51,788 nt of DNA from Micromonospora gifhornensis (GCF_016863515.1 NZ_BOPA01000045.1:1-51788), one strand, 5' to 3'. Positions 25,048 through 34,537 are shown, counted from the first letter of the stretch. The notes: a model not told the origin generated them from the letters alone. Program-made: numbers and translations.

Positions 25048-27342
25048 TCAGCGCCCGCCGCCCCCGCTGAGCCGCCGACCGACCGAGGCGATCAGCCGGT
25101 CCAGCTCGGAGCCGAACGGGTTGTCGTGCACCAGGTAGGTCCAGGTGGCGCTCGGCCGGACCAGCTCCGCCGCGTCCGGCTGCCAGTCCTCGTCGAACTC
25201 GGTCTCGGTGAAGGTGGCCAGGGTGCGCGCCTCGATCTCCGGGACCAGGTTGGTGAAGGCCGGCACGGCCGACCGGTGGAACTCGTCCAGCGGGTCCAGT
25301 CGGCCCAGGGCGCGCAGGTGTACGCCCTCGCGGACCTCCGACAGCTCGGCCAGGTGGTCGGCCCAGAGCCGGTCGAGGTGGTAGAGGGCGATCGACCGGG
25401 CCACCCGGGCGAGCAGGTCCTCGTCCATCTCGCCGGCCTTCTCCGGCATCTTGTCCAGCAGCATCAGCGCCGCGACGTCGCTGGTCAGCAGTCGTTCCCG
25501 ACGCTCGGCCAGCGCCTTGCGCTGCTGCTCGATCACCACGCTGTAGCGCCAGGTGTTGCGGTGGATCTCGTGGTTGACGCCCTCGGCGACCCGCTGGGCG
25601 TGCTCCACGGCGTAGTCGACCTGCGGGTCGGTGACCAGACCGTCGGCGTTCATCCGGGGCGACGGCGGAACGGTGTCGCCGGCGTGCCGCACGACCAGGT
25701 CGTCCTCCAGGCTGACGAAGAAGACCGAACCACCCGGGTCACCCTGCCGGCCGGCCCGCCCGCGCAGCTGGTCGTCGACCCGGCGGCTGTCGTGCCGGCC
25801 GCTGCCGATGACGTAGAGGCCGCCGAGTTCGGCGACCTGCTCCCGGTCGACCTGGTCGCTGCCGCCGAGCCGGATGTCCACGCCCCGGCCGGCCATCTGG
25901 GTGGAGACGGTCACCGCGCCGTGGGCACCGGCCTCGGCGATGATCGCCGCCTCCTCGTCGTCGTTCTTGGCGTTGAGCACCACGCAGGGCACCCCGACGG
26001 CGTTGAGCCCGGCGGCCAACTGTTCGGACTCCTTGACGTCCAGGGTGCCGACCAGCACCGGCCGCCCGGCGGCGTGGCAGCGCTGGATCTCGTCGATCAG
26101 CGCCTCCTCCTTCTCCGCCCGGGTGGCGTAGATGCGGTCCGGCTCGTCCACCCGTACACACGGGGTGTTCGGCGGGATCACCGCGACCTCCAGCCCGAAG
26201 AACTCCCGCAGCTGGTCACCGACCAGCACGGCGGTGGCGGTCATGCCGCACACGGTCGGGTAGAGACCGATGTACGCCTGCACGGCGATGGTGCCCAGCA
26301 CCTCACCCTCGGCGGTGGCGTCCAGGCCCTCCTTGGCCTCGACCGCCGCCTGGAGCCCGTCGGGCCAGCGGCGGCGCTGGGCCACCCGGCCGCGCATCTC
26401 GTCGATCAGCTCGACGGTGCCGTCGCGGACGATGTAGTCGACGTCGCGGTGCAGCAGGGCGTGCGCGTGCAACGCTACGTTCACCGCGGAGAGCTGCTCG
26501 ACGTTCTCCTCGTCGTACAGGTCGATGCCGAGCTTGGCCTCGACGGCGGCCAGGCCGGCGGAGGTGAAGGCGACACTGCGGCCGTCCTCGGCCACCGTGT
26601 AGTGCTTGCCCTTGCGCAGGCCGCGCACCAGCGCGGCGGCGGCGTGCACCGGGTCCTGCTCGCTGGCGACCGAGCCGGCGAGGACCATCGGCACCCGGGC
26701 CTCGTCGATCAGGATCGAGTCCGCCTCGTCGACGATCGCGGTGCGCAGCGCCGGCTGGACCCGGTCGGCCACGTCGGTGACGAGCTGGTCGCGCAGGAAG
26801 TCGAAACCGGCTTCGCTGACCGCCACGTAGGTCACGTCGCAGGCGTACGCGGCCCGCCGCTCCGCCGGGGTCGAGGCCTCGTTGACCCAGCCCACGGTGA
26901 GCCCGAGGAGGGTGTAGACCGGCTCCATCCACTGCGCGTCGCGGCGGGCCAGGTAGTCGTTGACGGTGAGCACGTGCACCGGGCCGTTGCCGAGCCGTAC
27001 GTGCCCGTACGCGGCGATCGCCGCGGTCAGCGTCTTGCCCTCACCGGTGGCCATCTCGGCGACCTTGCCGGACAGCAGCGACATCGCGCCGAGCAGCTGC
27101 ACGTCGTACGGCCGCTGGTCGAGCCCGCGGCGGGCGGCCTCGCGGCCGAGCGCACAGATCTCCTCGTAGGTCGATGCCACGGCTGCCGCCTCGGTCAGCT
27201 CCGCGTCGTCGAAGGCCTGAACCTTCTCCTCGCGGGCCTCGATGGCCGGCAGCAGCTTCTCCAGCGGGGCCAGATCTACCGTGGTTCCCGGGCGCTGGAG
27301 GAACCGGCGGAACCTGGTCTTCAACCGTTGCGACACACCCAT
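25048..27342 (-). CDS. secA2: Accessory Sec translocase ATPase SecA2
   Basis: A 764-residue SecA-type ATPase. Motifs: EMATGEGKTLTA (Walker A, K103), TVNDYLARRDAQWM, IVDEADSILIDEARVP (DEAD-type box), CGMTATA, and QMAGRGVDIRLGGSD with GRAGRQGDPGGS. The C terminus (to RRLSGGGGR) lacks the cysteine zinc finger of housekeeping SecA, and the protein is shorter than SecA1 (about 900+). Both fit the mycobacterial SecA2 type, which exports a small set of proteins with SecYEG. ATG 27342 is chosen because the family starts with GVSQRLKTRFRR; no strong ribosome site is seen. Confidence 0.88.
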   Translation of the reverse strand: MGVSQRLKTRFRRFLQRPGTTVDLAPLEKLLPAIEAREEKVQAFDDAELTEAAAVASTYEEICALGREAARRGLDQRPYDVQLLGAMSLLSGKVAEMATGEGKTLTAAIAAYGHVRLGNGPVHVLTVNDYLARRDAQWMEPVYTLLGLTVGWVNEASTPAERRAAYACDVTYVAVSEAGFDFLRDQLVTDVADRVQPALRTAIVDEADSILIDEARVPMVLAGSVASEQDPVHAAAALVRGLRKGKHYTVAEDGRSVAFTSAGLAAVEAKLGIDLYDEENVEQLSAVNVALHAHALLHRDVDYIVRDGTVELIDEMRGRVAQRRRWPDGLQAAVEAKEGLDATAEGEVLGTIAVQAYIGLYPTVCGMTATAVLVGDQLREFFGLEVAVIPPNTPCVRVDEPDRIYATRAEKEEALIDEIQRCHAAGRPVLVGTLDVKESEQLAAGLNAVGVPCVVLNAKNDDEEAAIIAEAGAHGAVTVSTQMAGRGVDIRLGGSDQVDREQVAELGGLYVIGSGRHDSRRVDDQLRGRAGRQGDPGGSVFFVSLEDDLVVRHAGDTVPPSPRMNADGLVTDPQVDYAVEHAQRVAEGVNHEIHRNTWRYSVVIEQQRKALAERRERLLTSDVAALMLLDKMPEKAGEMDEDLLARVARSIALYHLDRLWADHLAELSEVREGVHLRALGRLDPLDEFHRSAVPAFTNLVPEIEARTLATFTETEFDEDWQPDAAELVRPSATWTYLVHDNPFGSELDRLIASVGRRLSGGGGR

Positions 27343-27631
27343 GAGCGGCAACGGTACGCGACCGACGGCCCCTTTCGCGCCCTCCCCGGCGTGCCTTCCG
27401 TTCCGCGCTGTCCGCCGGGCCGTCCCGCCGCACCGCCGACCGGCGCCGTGATCGGCGGCCGATGCCGCCGTGGTGGTTCGATGAGCAGGGCCGAAGCTTC
27501 GCGGTGGCAGCACCGCAATCAAACGTTCATCAAGCGGGAACGTGCCCGGCGCAGGGCCGTGATCAAGCTGGTGGGATCGATCCGGTTAGCTAGCCGAGTG
27601 CCGGGAAATCCCACTCCCGGTCTTCGGCGCG

Positions 27632-28660
27632 ATGGGGGTGCCTGTGCGGAACACCGAATCTGCGGTCTCGCCGGTGGTCGAGGCCTGGGCCACCTATCGG
27701 ACCAGCTCCGCCGCCGACTGGCCGACCCGGCGGCTGCTGAGGGCAAAGGGGGACAGCCGGGTCAGCGTGGTGTTGCCGGCCCACAACGAGGAGGCCACCG
27801 TCGGGGCGATCGTGTCGACCATCCGCGAGCACCTGGTGGACCGGGTGCCGCTGGTCGACGAGTTGATCGTGGTGGACTCCCGCTCGACCGACCGGACCAC
27901 GCAGGTGGCCCGGGCCGCGGGCGCGGAGGTGGTCAGCCAGGACGCGATGACCCACGGGCTGCCGCGGCTGACCGGCAAGGGCGACGCGCTCTGGGCCGGC
28001 CTGGCCGCCGCCGAGGGCGACGTGGTGGCCTTCGTCGACGCCGACCTGCGGGAGTTCCGTCCGCACTTCGTCACCGGGCTGCTCGGCCCGCTGCTCACCG
28101 ACCCGTCGGTGGACTTCGTGAAGGGCTTCTACCATCGGCCGCTGATCGGCACGACCGGGGTGGAGGCCGACGGTGGGGGCCGGGTGACGGAGCTGATGGC
28201 CCGTCCCATGCTCAACCTGTTCTGGCCGGAACTGGCCGGTTTCGTCCAGCCGCTTGCCGGTGAGTACGCGGGCCGCCGCGAGGTGCTGGCGCAGGTGCCG
28301 TTCGTCTCCGGCTACGGCGTCGAGACCGCCATGCTCATCGATCTGCTCGAACTCGTCGGCCTGGACGCGCTGGCCCAGGTCGACCTGGGCGAGCGCAAGC
28401 ACCGCCACCAGGACACCGCGGCGCTGGGCCGGATGTCCGCCCAGATCATGCTCACCGTCTGGTCGCGGTTGCAGCGGCGGGGCTGGGCCAGCCCGGATGT
28501 GCTGCCCAGCGCCCTGCTGACCCAGTTCCGCCGGGGTGGCTCCGAGGCGCTGCCGAACCTCGACCGGGAGATCGTGGTCAGCGACGTGACCGTCGAGGAG
28601 CGTCCGCCGCTTGCCGAACTGCGGCACCGGCTGCCGCGCCGTCGGGTCGCCGCGGCCTGA
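27632..28660 (+). CDS. gpgS: Glucosyl-3-phosphoglycerate synthase
   Basis: A GT-A fold glycosyltransferase of 342 residues: VSVVLPAHNEEATVG, LVDELIVVDSRSTDRTTQVA, GKGDALWAGLAAAEGD and FVDADLREF with its DxD-type metal site. FVQPLAGEYAGRREVL and FVSGYGVETAMLIDLLE are typical of GpgS (GT81), which transfers glucose to 3-phosphoglycerate as the first step toward methylglucose lipopolysaccharide or glucosylglycerate. It is divergent from secA2, with a 289-base gap that holds no supportable gene. Confidence 0.88.
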   Translation: MGVPVRNTESAVSPVVEAWATYRTSSAADWPTRRLLRAKGDSRVSVVLPAHNEEATVGAIVSTIREHLVDRVPLVDELIVVDSRSTDRTTQVARAAGAEVVSQDAMTHGLPRLTGKGDALWAGLAAAEGDVVAFVDADLREFRPHFVTGLLGPLLTDPSVDFVKGFYHRPLIGTTGVEADGGGRVTELMARPMLNLFWPELAGFVQPLAGEYAGRREVLAQVPFVSGYGVETAMLIDLLELVGLDALAQVDLGERKHRHQDTAALGRMSAQIMLTVWSRLQRRGWASPDVLPSALLTQFRRGGSEALPNLDREIVVSDVTVEERPPLAELRHRLPRRRVAAA

Positions 28661-28741
28661 CCAGCCGGCAGCGCGGGCTGTTTCGGCCGGCCGGACGCCG
28701 GGTAGTTGGCAGCTCTGCGACACCGGCGGAAGAGGGCGGAG

Positions 28742-29470
28742 ATGACGAGCCGGATCACCTGCGATGTGGACGACGCGACCCCGGTCACCGTCGTCCGCGT
28801 CGCCGGCGGCCTCGACCTGACCACCACCCGCCAGGTGTACGCCGTGCTGGAGCGCTGCCTGGCCGCCCAGCCCGATGCGCTCGTGGTCGACCTGACCGGG
28901 CTGACCGTGCACGACCAGTTGGCCGTGGCGGTGTTCGCCGCGGCGGCGCGCCGGGCCGAGGGCTGGCCGGTGGTGCCGCTGGTGATCTGCGCGCCGCATC
29001 CGCATCCGGCCGCGTCGCTGGCCACCTCCACCGCCGTGCGGGTGGTGCCGGTGCGCCACGACTGCGACGAGGCGGCCCGGGTGGCCGACGCCTCGGCCGT
29101 ACCTCGGATGCGGGTCCGACTCGAACCGGTCGCGGCGGCCTGCCGGCGCGCCCGGGAGCTGGTGGCCGACGCCTGCGCACGGTGGGACCTGCCGGCGGCT
29201 GTCGAACCGGCCTCGGTGGTGCTCAGCGAGCTGGTCGGCAACGTGGTCCGGCACGCCGGCACCCCGATGCAGGTGACCGTGACGCTGCGCCGGCCGTGGC
29301 TGCACCTGACCGTGGTGGACGGCAGCCCCGCGGCGGCCGAGCCCGGCCGGCCCGGTGAGCACGACGAGGGCGGTCGGGGCCTGCTGCTGGTGCGCGAACT
29401 TGCCGCGCGGTGGGGTAGCGCGCCGGCCGGTGACGGAAAGGCCGTCTGGGCAACACTACCGGCGAATTGA
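28742..29470 (+). CDS. STAS / HATPase_c anti-sigma-type regulator
   Basis: A 242-residue protein with an N-terminal STAS domain (about 1-95: VTVVRVAGGLDLTTTRQVY, ALVVDLTGLTVHDQLAVAVF) and a C-terminal GHKL ATPase domain (about 115-242: VVLSELVGNVVRHAG as the N box, LTVVDGSP and GRGLLLVRELA). The usual phosphorylated Ser/Thr in the STAS loop is replaced (LTVHDQ), so it may not follow the SpoIIAA switch. Such fusions act in partner-switching control of sigma factors; a SigB/F-type sigma factor lies 2.2 kb downstream at 31682-32560. ATG 28742 has AGAGGGCGGAG upstream. Confidence 0.82.
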   Translation: MTSRITCDVDDATPVTVVRVAGGLDLTTTRQVYAVLERCLAAQPDALVVDLTGLTVHDQLAVAVFAAAARRAEGWPVVPLVICAPHPHPAASLATSTAVRVVPVRHDCDEAARVADASAVPRMRVRLEPVAAACRRARELVADACARWDLPAAVEPASVVLSELVGNVVRHAGTPMQVTVTLRRPWLHLTVVDGSPAAAEPGRPGEHDEGGRGLLLVRELAARWGSAPAGDGKAVWATLPAN

Positions 29471-29556
29471 CCGAAATTACCGCTGTCGCCTGGTTACATG
29501 GTCGGAAGGTCGGGTAGTCACGCCCGTCCTTTCCGTCGTCAGCGGGGTGAGAACTG

Positions 29557-31563
29557 ATGCCCAAGCGGGTACCCACCGAAACCGGACAGGATCGGGGGCC
29601 GGCCATCCTCGCACCGGCCAGGTTCGGCGGCTATCCCGGCTCCCTGAACAAGCCGCTGCCCGGCAGCAAGCTGCTCCGGTTCCTGGCCACCACCGATCAC
29701 AAACAGATCGGCCTGCTCTACCTGATGACCTCGTTCGGCTTCTTCGTGGTGGCCGGGATCGAGGCGATGCTGATCCGTGCAGAGCTGGCCCGGCCGGGCA
29801 TGCAGTTCCTCGCCCCCGAGCAGTACAACCAGTTGTTCACCTCGCACGGCGCGGTGATGCTGCTGCTGTTCGCCACCCCTGCGGCGTTCGGGTTCGGCAA
29901 CTACATCGTGCCGATCCAGATCGGCGCGCCGGACGTGTCCTTTCCCCGGCTGAACGCCCTGGCCTACTGGCTGTACCTGTTCGGCGGGCTGATGGTCATC
30001 GGTGGATTCCTCACCCCGCAGGGCACCGCCGACTTCGGGTGGACCGCGTACACGCCACTGAGCACCGCCCAGCACTCCCCCGGTGTCGGGGCGAACATGT
30101 GGGTGATCGGCCTGGTCGTCTCCGGTCTGGGCACCATCCTCGGCGCGGTCAACCTGATCACCACGATCCTGACCCTGCGGGCACCCGGCATGACCATGTT
30201 CCGGATGCCGATCTTCACCTGGAACATGCTGTTCACAAGCGTGCTGGTGATCCTGGTCTTCCCGCTGCTGGCCGCCGCGCTGCTGGCGTTGAGCGCCGAC
30301 CGGCTGCTCGACGCGCACGTCTACAGCCCCGCCACCGCCGGGCCGATGCTGTGGCAACACCTCTTCTGGTTCTTCGGCCATCCCGAGGTCTACATCATCG
30401 CGCTGCCGTTCTTCGGCATCATCACCGAGATCATTCCGGTCTTCTCCCGCAAGCCGCTGTTCGGCTACACCGGTCTGGTACTGGCCACCGCCGCGATCAC
30501 CGTGTTGTCGATGACGGTGTGGGCGCACCACATGTTCACCACCGGCCAGGTGCTGCTGCCGTTCTTCGCCATCCTCAGCTATCTCATCGCCGTACCGACC
30601 GGGGTCAAGTTCTTCAACTGGATCGGCACGATGTGGAAAGGACAGATCACCTTCGAGACGCCGATGCTGTTCGCCATCGGCTTCCTGGTGACCTTCCTGC
30701 TGGGCGGACTCACCGGCGTACTGCTGGCCAGCCCGCCGGCCGACTTCCACACCCACGACAGCTACTTCGTGGTGGCGCACTTCCACTACGTGCTGTTCGG
30801 CACGGTGGTGTTCGCCCTCTTCGGCGGCTTCTATTTCTGGTGGCCGAAGATGACCGGGCGGCTGCTCGACGAACGGCTCGGCAAGCTGCACTTCTGGACC
30901 ATGTTCATCGGCTTCCACGGCACCTTCCTGGTGCAGCACTGGCTGGGCAACGAGGGCATGCCCCGCCGGTACGCCGACTATCTGCCCAGCGACGGCTTCA
31001 CCACGCTGAACACGATTTCCAGCATCTTCTCCTTCGTGCTCGGCGCATCCACCCTGTTCTTCATCTGGAACGCCTGGAAATCATGGCGATTCGGTGCCCA
31101 GGTCACGGTGGACGACCCGTGGGGCTTCGGCAACTCGCTGGAGTGGGCCACCACCTGCCCGCCACCGCTGCGCAACTTCGACCGGATGCCCCGGATCCGG
31201 TCCGAGCGCCCGGCGTTCGACGCCAAGTACGGTGAGCTGGTCTCCGACCTGGGTCGGGACCTGCCGCAGCGGACCACGAGACCCCCGCAGGGTTTACGCG
31301 ACGAGCTGCACCGCGAGAAGCACCACCGCGAGTCGCCGAGCGCCGAGGGGGCGCACGGCGCGCCGGAAGCCACCGCCTACCACCCGGCGCCACAGTCCGG
31401 GGCCCGACCGGTCGAGGTGCCGGACCCGCAGGACGTGCGCCGGCCCAGCTTCGACGACACCGACGAACCGGAGGGCAACCCACTGGGCGCCGAGCGTCGC
31501 TCGGAGGCCGGCGACGACCGGTGGCGGCATCCGCGCAGCGGAGGCGACACCCCGGAGAACTGA
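29557..31563 (+). CDS. ctaD: Cytochrome c oxidase subunit I with a long C-terminal tail
   Basis: A 668-residue haem-copper oxidase subunit I of the aa3 terminal oxidase. Haem and copper ligands are visible in TSHGAVMLLLF, HPEVYIIALPFFG, WAHHMFTTGQ and AHFHYVLFG. Twelve or so membrane segments cover residues 40-550. About 110 residues after the last segment are hydrophilic, Pro/Glu/Arg-rich and probably cytoplasmic; most CtaD proteins end near 550-580. No subunit II or III genes are adjacent, so this is an orphan copy. ATG 29557 follows GGGGTGAGAA. Confidence 0.92.
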   Translation: MPKRVPTETGQDRGPAILAPARFGGYPGSLNKPLPGSKLLRFLATTDHKQIGLLYLMTSFGFFVVAGIEAMLIRAELARPGMQFLAPEQYNQLFTSHGAVMLLLFATPAAFGFGNYIVPIQIGAPDVSFPRLNALAYWLYLFGGLMVIGGFLTPQGTADFGWTAYTPLSTAQHSPGVGANMWVIGLVVSGLGTILGAVNLITTILTLRAPGMTMFRMPIFTWNMLFTSVLVILVFPLLAAALLALSADRLLDAHVYSPATAGPMLWQHLFWFFGHPEVYIIALPFFGIITEIIPVFSRKPLFGYTGLVLATAAITVLSMTVWAHHMFTTGQVLLPFFAILSYLIAVPTGVKFFNWIGTMWKGQITFETPMLFAIGFLVTFLLGGLTGVLLASPPADFHTHDSYFVVAHFHYVLFGTVVFALFGGFYFWWPKMTGRLLDERLGKLHFWTMFIGFHGTFLVQHWLGNEGMPRRYADYLPSDGFTTLNTISSIFSFVLGASTLFFIWNAWKSWRFGAQVTVDDPWGFGNSLEWATTCPPPLRNFDRMPRIRSERPAFDAKYGELVSDLGRDLPQRTTRPPQGLRDELHREKHHRESPSAEGAHGAPEATAYHPAPQSGARPVEVPDPQDVRRPSFDDTDEPEGNPLGAERRSEAGDDRWRHPRSGGDTPEN

Positions 31564-31596
31564 TCCGGGTGTACGACCTGATCCGGGTACGAACGA

Positions 31597-31626
31597 CCGG
31601 GGCGGCACCGATCGGTGCCGCCCCGG
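31597..31626. terminator. 30-base perfect palindrome between convergent genes
   Basis: The 30 bases from CCGGGGCGGCACCGA to their exact complement read identically on both strands. The palindrome lies between the ctaD stop and the sigma-factor stop, as expected for a shared terminator with a minimal loop. Confidence 0.75.
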
Positions 31627-31681
31627 CTGCGTCCAGTGGTCAGCGCGTGTGCCCCATGGTCAACGCGTGCGTCCCGTGTGG

Positions 31682-32560
31682 TCAGCGGGCCCGCGCGGAG
31701 GCGGGACGTGTCTGGTTCGCCGTCGTCGACTCGGACTCGGCGGCCCCGTTCTGCCACGGTGGCGGCGCATCGGCGAGCATCGCCTGACGCAGCCAGGTCA
31801 ACGCCCGCGACAGCAACCGCGACACGTGCATCTGGGAGATGCCGAACCGGGCGGCGATCTCGGCCTGGGTCTGGTTGCCGTAGAACCGCATGGCCAGGAT
31901 TCGCCGCTCCCGCCAGGGCAGACGGTGCAACAGCCCGCTGACCGTGACCCGGTCGTCGACCGATTCCAGCGCGATGTCCGACTCCCCCACCAGGTCACCG
32001 AACTCGGCGGAACTCTCCCCGCCCACCGGCGCGTTCAGCGACGCCGGGCTGTAGCCGGCAGCCGACTCCAAGGCGGCGAGGATCTCCTCCTGCGGCGTGT
32101 CCAGCCGCTTGGACAGCTCGGCGACCGTCGGTGCCCGGGACAGCTCGCTGGTCAGCGCCGCGGTCGCCTGTCCGACCTCCAGGATCAGGTCACGCAGCCG
32201 GCGTGGCACGTGCACACCCCAGGTGCGGTCCCGGAAATGCCGTTTGATCTCGCCCACGATGGTGATCGCGGCGTACGCGGTGAACGAGCCCCGTTCCGGG
32301 TCGTACCGGTCAACCGCGTTGACCAGACCCAATCGGGCCACCTGTTCCAGATCCTCCAGCGGCTCACCGCGCCCCCGGTAGCGGCGCGCCAGGCGCCCGG
32401 CGAACGGCAAGGCGAAACGCACCAGGTCGTCGCGCGCCTCGTGGCGGCGTTCCGGTGGCATTCCCGCGATCCGTGCCGCGTACGCCAGTGCCGCCGCGTC
32501 GAGGTCCTCCAGACCTCGATCGGTGGATGGTGGTGTGGTCGTGGTGGTCTGTCCGAACAT
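31682..32560 (-). CDS. SigB/SigF-type RNA polymerase sigma factor
   Basis: A 292-residue group 3 sigma-70 factor. Region 2 is RYRGRGEPLEDLEQVARLGLVNAVDRYDPERG with FTAYAAITIVGEIKRHFRD; region 3 is APTVAELSKRLDTPQEEI; region 4 is LPWRERRILAMRFYGNQTQAEIAARFGISQMHVSRLLSRAL. This matches the SigB/F/G stress and development class, normally held by an anti-sigma factor. No anti-sigma gene is adjacent, but a STAS/HATPase protein lies upstream at 28742-29470. ATG 32560 follows GGAGGCG. Confidence 0.92.
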   Translation of the reverse strand: MFGQTTTTTPPSTDRGLEDLDAAALAYAARIAGMPPERRHEARDDLVRFALPFAGRLARRYRGRGEPLEDLEQVARLGLVNAVDRYDPERGSFTAYAAITIVGEIKRHFRDRTWGVHVPRRLRDLILEVGQATAALTSELSRAPTVAELSKRLDTPQEEILAALESAAGYSPASLNAPVGGESSAEFGDLVGESDIALESVDDRVTVSGLLHRLPWRERRILAMRFYGNQTQAEIAARFGISQMHVSRLLSRALTWLRQAMLADAPPPWQNGAAESESTTANQTRPASARAR

Positions 32561-32784
32561 CCGCGCCTCCCTCAGGAAGGACCCCGCCCGGATTCGGCCG
32601 GCACCGGACCCCGTGCGTGGACACGCACAGGCCGGCTCAGTGGGTTACATGACTGGGATGCGAAACGGGCGTCGGCGCCGTGCCACGCCAAGGTGATCAG
32701 CCTGTCGCAGCCGGCGGTGTTCCCGCTCCGTAGGTACTCAATCACGGGATCGCGGCTTCGCGAGGATGTTTCGCCAGCCCGGTG

Positions 32785-34224
32785 TCAACAGACCAGCAGG
32801 CCGTGCGGGGCGCCGCTGTCCCGCAACGCGGCGAGGGCGTCCGTCACCTCGATCCGCGGCGGGGTGGGCAGGTCGTACGGCTGGGCACGGAGCACCTCGG
32901 TGGCCCGGCGGGTGGGTACGGAGGTGACCGGGTACCCCCGGGCCGCCGAGCGGTCCAGGGCCCGACGGCGGTGTCCGAAGCCGGCGACGGCCAGCCACTG
33001 CGGCAGCCCGGCGAGCGCCGGTGACCGGACACCCGGCGGCTCCGGCAGGACGTCCACCGAGCTGAACGCTTCGCTGCCGGCCAACCACCACTCGGCCTGC
33101 TCGACGCACCGGCGGGTCGCGTTCTCGCACCAGTACGGCACCAGGCCGGCGCGGATCACCTGCCAGGGGTCGAGCAGCCGGCCGCACTCGACCACCAGCC
33201 GGTTCCCGGTCTTACCGGCGGCCCGTAGCCAGCGGCGGTACAGGTCGGCGGTGGCCGCGCTCAACGCGGCCGGCGCGGGAACGACGACCTGGCGCAGGGG
33301 ATGTCCCTCGCGGGTCGCCCACTGCGCGACGTCGCGGTCGAAACCGGACTCCACCCCGTGCTCGGCGACCCCTGGCGGCGTGGAGATCTCCGGCGGTTCC
33401 CAGTGCGCCCCGTCGCCGCCGGCGGAACGCAGCACCTTACGCAGGGTGTGACTGTCGGGGTGGAAGTCCACCGGATCGAGTCCACTCGCCGGGCAGCCCA
33501 CCTGGAAGCTGTGTCCGTCGGCGGCCTCGTACACCGGCCAGGTGCGCGTGTCGCGCAGCACCACCACCGGGGCACCTGGTTCCAGCCGGTCGGCGAGAAA
33601 GCGCCGGTACGCCTGCGGCAGCCGGTGCCACCGCCCGGCCAGCGCCACCGTCGCCGCGGCCAGGGCACCACGGCTGGCCGGGCAGTGCACCTGCCGTAGG
33701 TGCAGGTCAGGGTTGCCGGCGAGCATCCGACCGGCGAGCCCGGCACCGTGGTCCAGGGCGGCGAGGGGCCGATCCACGGACCCCTTCGGCCAGTGCGCGA
33801 TCATCTCGAACCCGGCGGGCAGCCACGGCACCCCGAGCGCCACCGCCAGGTGAGCGGCGGCACCGTGCGGCGAGCCCAGCAACACGCCCGGATAGCGACC
33901 GCTCGGATACTGTCCGACGAACCACTCGGCGACCTGGCCCGCGTCCAGTTCCGCCGCCTGCCCCGCAGTCAGGGCGACCCGACCGGCCGAGCGGATGGCC
34001 ACCGCCCGACGGACCGGATCGGGAGTGCCGACGAACCGCGACGCCGGCCCGACATGACTGATATCGGCGCAGTCCGCCCCACGCAGGGCACGCGCGATGG
34101 CCGCGACGAGGATCCGGGCGGTACTGCCCGTCGCGACGATCCGGTCGCCGGTCAATCCGGCGCCCCTCGCCGTGATTTCCCGGCGCACCTTACGCACCGG
34201 CCCCACGCTGCCCCGTTCGCTCAC
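32785..34224 (-). CDS. Unrecognised 479-aa protein
   Basis: I cannot assign a family. It begins GDRIVATGSTARILVAAIARAL, has a GSPHGAAAHLAVALGVPWLPAGFEMI stretch suggestive of an alternating beta-alpha fold, then VVVLRDTRTWPVYEAADGHSFQVG and many Trp/Arg residues. There are no membrane segments or clear catalytic motif. The GTG at 34224 is the best start by composition; longer in-frame starts exist up to 34290. It lies downstream of the TPP-enzyme gene on the same strand, but is separated by 313 bases containing a family A palindrome and a G-rich tract, so it is probably transcribed separately. Confidence 0.65.
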   Translation of the reverse strand: MSERGSVGPVRKVRREITARGAGLTGDRIVATGSTARILVAAIARALRGADCADISHVGPASRFVGTPDPVRRAVAIRSAGRVALTAGQAAELDAGQVAEWFVGQYPSGRYPGVLLGSPHGAAAHLAVALGVPWLPAGFEMIAHWPKGSVDRPLAALDHGAGLAGRMLAGNPDLHLRQVHCPASRGALAAATVALAGRWHRLPQAYRRFLADRLEPGAPVVVLRDTRTWPVYEAADGHSFQVGCPASGLDPVDFHPDSHTLRKVLRSAGGDGAHWEPPEISTPPGVAEHGVESGFDRDVAQWATREGHPLRQVVVPAPAALSAATADLYRRWLRAAGKTGNRLVVECGRLLDPWQVIRAGLVPYWCENATRRCVEQAEWWLAGSEAFSSVDVLPEPPGVRSPALAGLPQWLAVAGFGHRRRALDRSAARGYPVTSVPTRRATEVLRAQPYDLPTPPRIEVTDALAALRDSGAPHGLLVC

Positions 34225-34333
34225 GCAGCCGGGCTTCCCGCCCACTTGCCGGTTAAACAGGGCATCCCCCCACCGACCGACACCAACCATCTGATCTTGA
34301 CTGTTCCCGACAACACCGACAAACCCCTCCCCG

Positions 34334-34435
34334 CACCCCCCTCTATGCGGCGATCATGCACTTTGTGTCGGGATAAAGGGTGTGAATGACGCGAAAAGGC
34401 GACCACAAGTGCAAGATCGCCGCGTAGAGGGGGTG
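34334..34435. repeat. Long intergenic palindrome, family A copy 2
   Basis: Two arms of about 32 bases (34339-34370 and 34400-34431) pair with five mismatches, and C/G runs extend the stem outward. The core GCACTTTGTGTCG and GTGCAAGATCG is the same as at 13658-13727. It fills part of the 313-base gap 34225-34537, which also holds a G-rich tract but no gene. Confidence 0.8.
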
Positions 34436-34537
34436 TGGGGGCGATGGGACGGTGTGCGGGGTGGGGTTGCGCGCGTGGGTGGGGAAGGTAGGGAGGGAAG
34501 GAAGGGTGTTCGGGGCGGGTGGGGGTGGGGGGTGGGG
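34427..34537 (+). other. G-rich tract with G-quadruplex potential
   Basis: About 110 bases of the plus strand are dominated by runs of three to six G (for example GGGGGTGTGGGGG and GGGTGGGGGTGGGGGG), with few cytosines. The density exceeds the already G-rich average and is strand-biased. It follows a family A palindrome, as a shorter G-rich stretch also does after copy 1 near 13742. The G-run continues into the last codons of the TPP-enzyme gene. Confidence 0.6.

Noticed and set aside
27343..27631. Small plus-strand gene between secA2 and gpgS (frame beginning MSRAEASRWQHRN)
   Set aside because: The frame runs without a stop into gpgS in the wrong phase, has no ribosome site and resembles no family I know.
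24820..28263. 1147-codon open frame on the plus strand
   Set aside because: It runs antisense through secA2 and into gpgS; SecA and GpgS motifs on the other frames are unambiguous. High GC makes such long shadow frames common.
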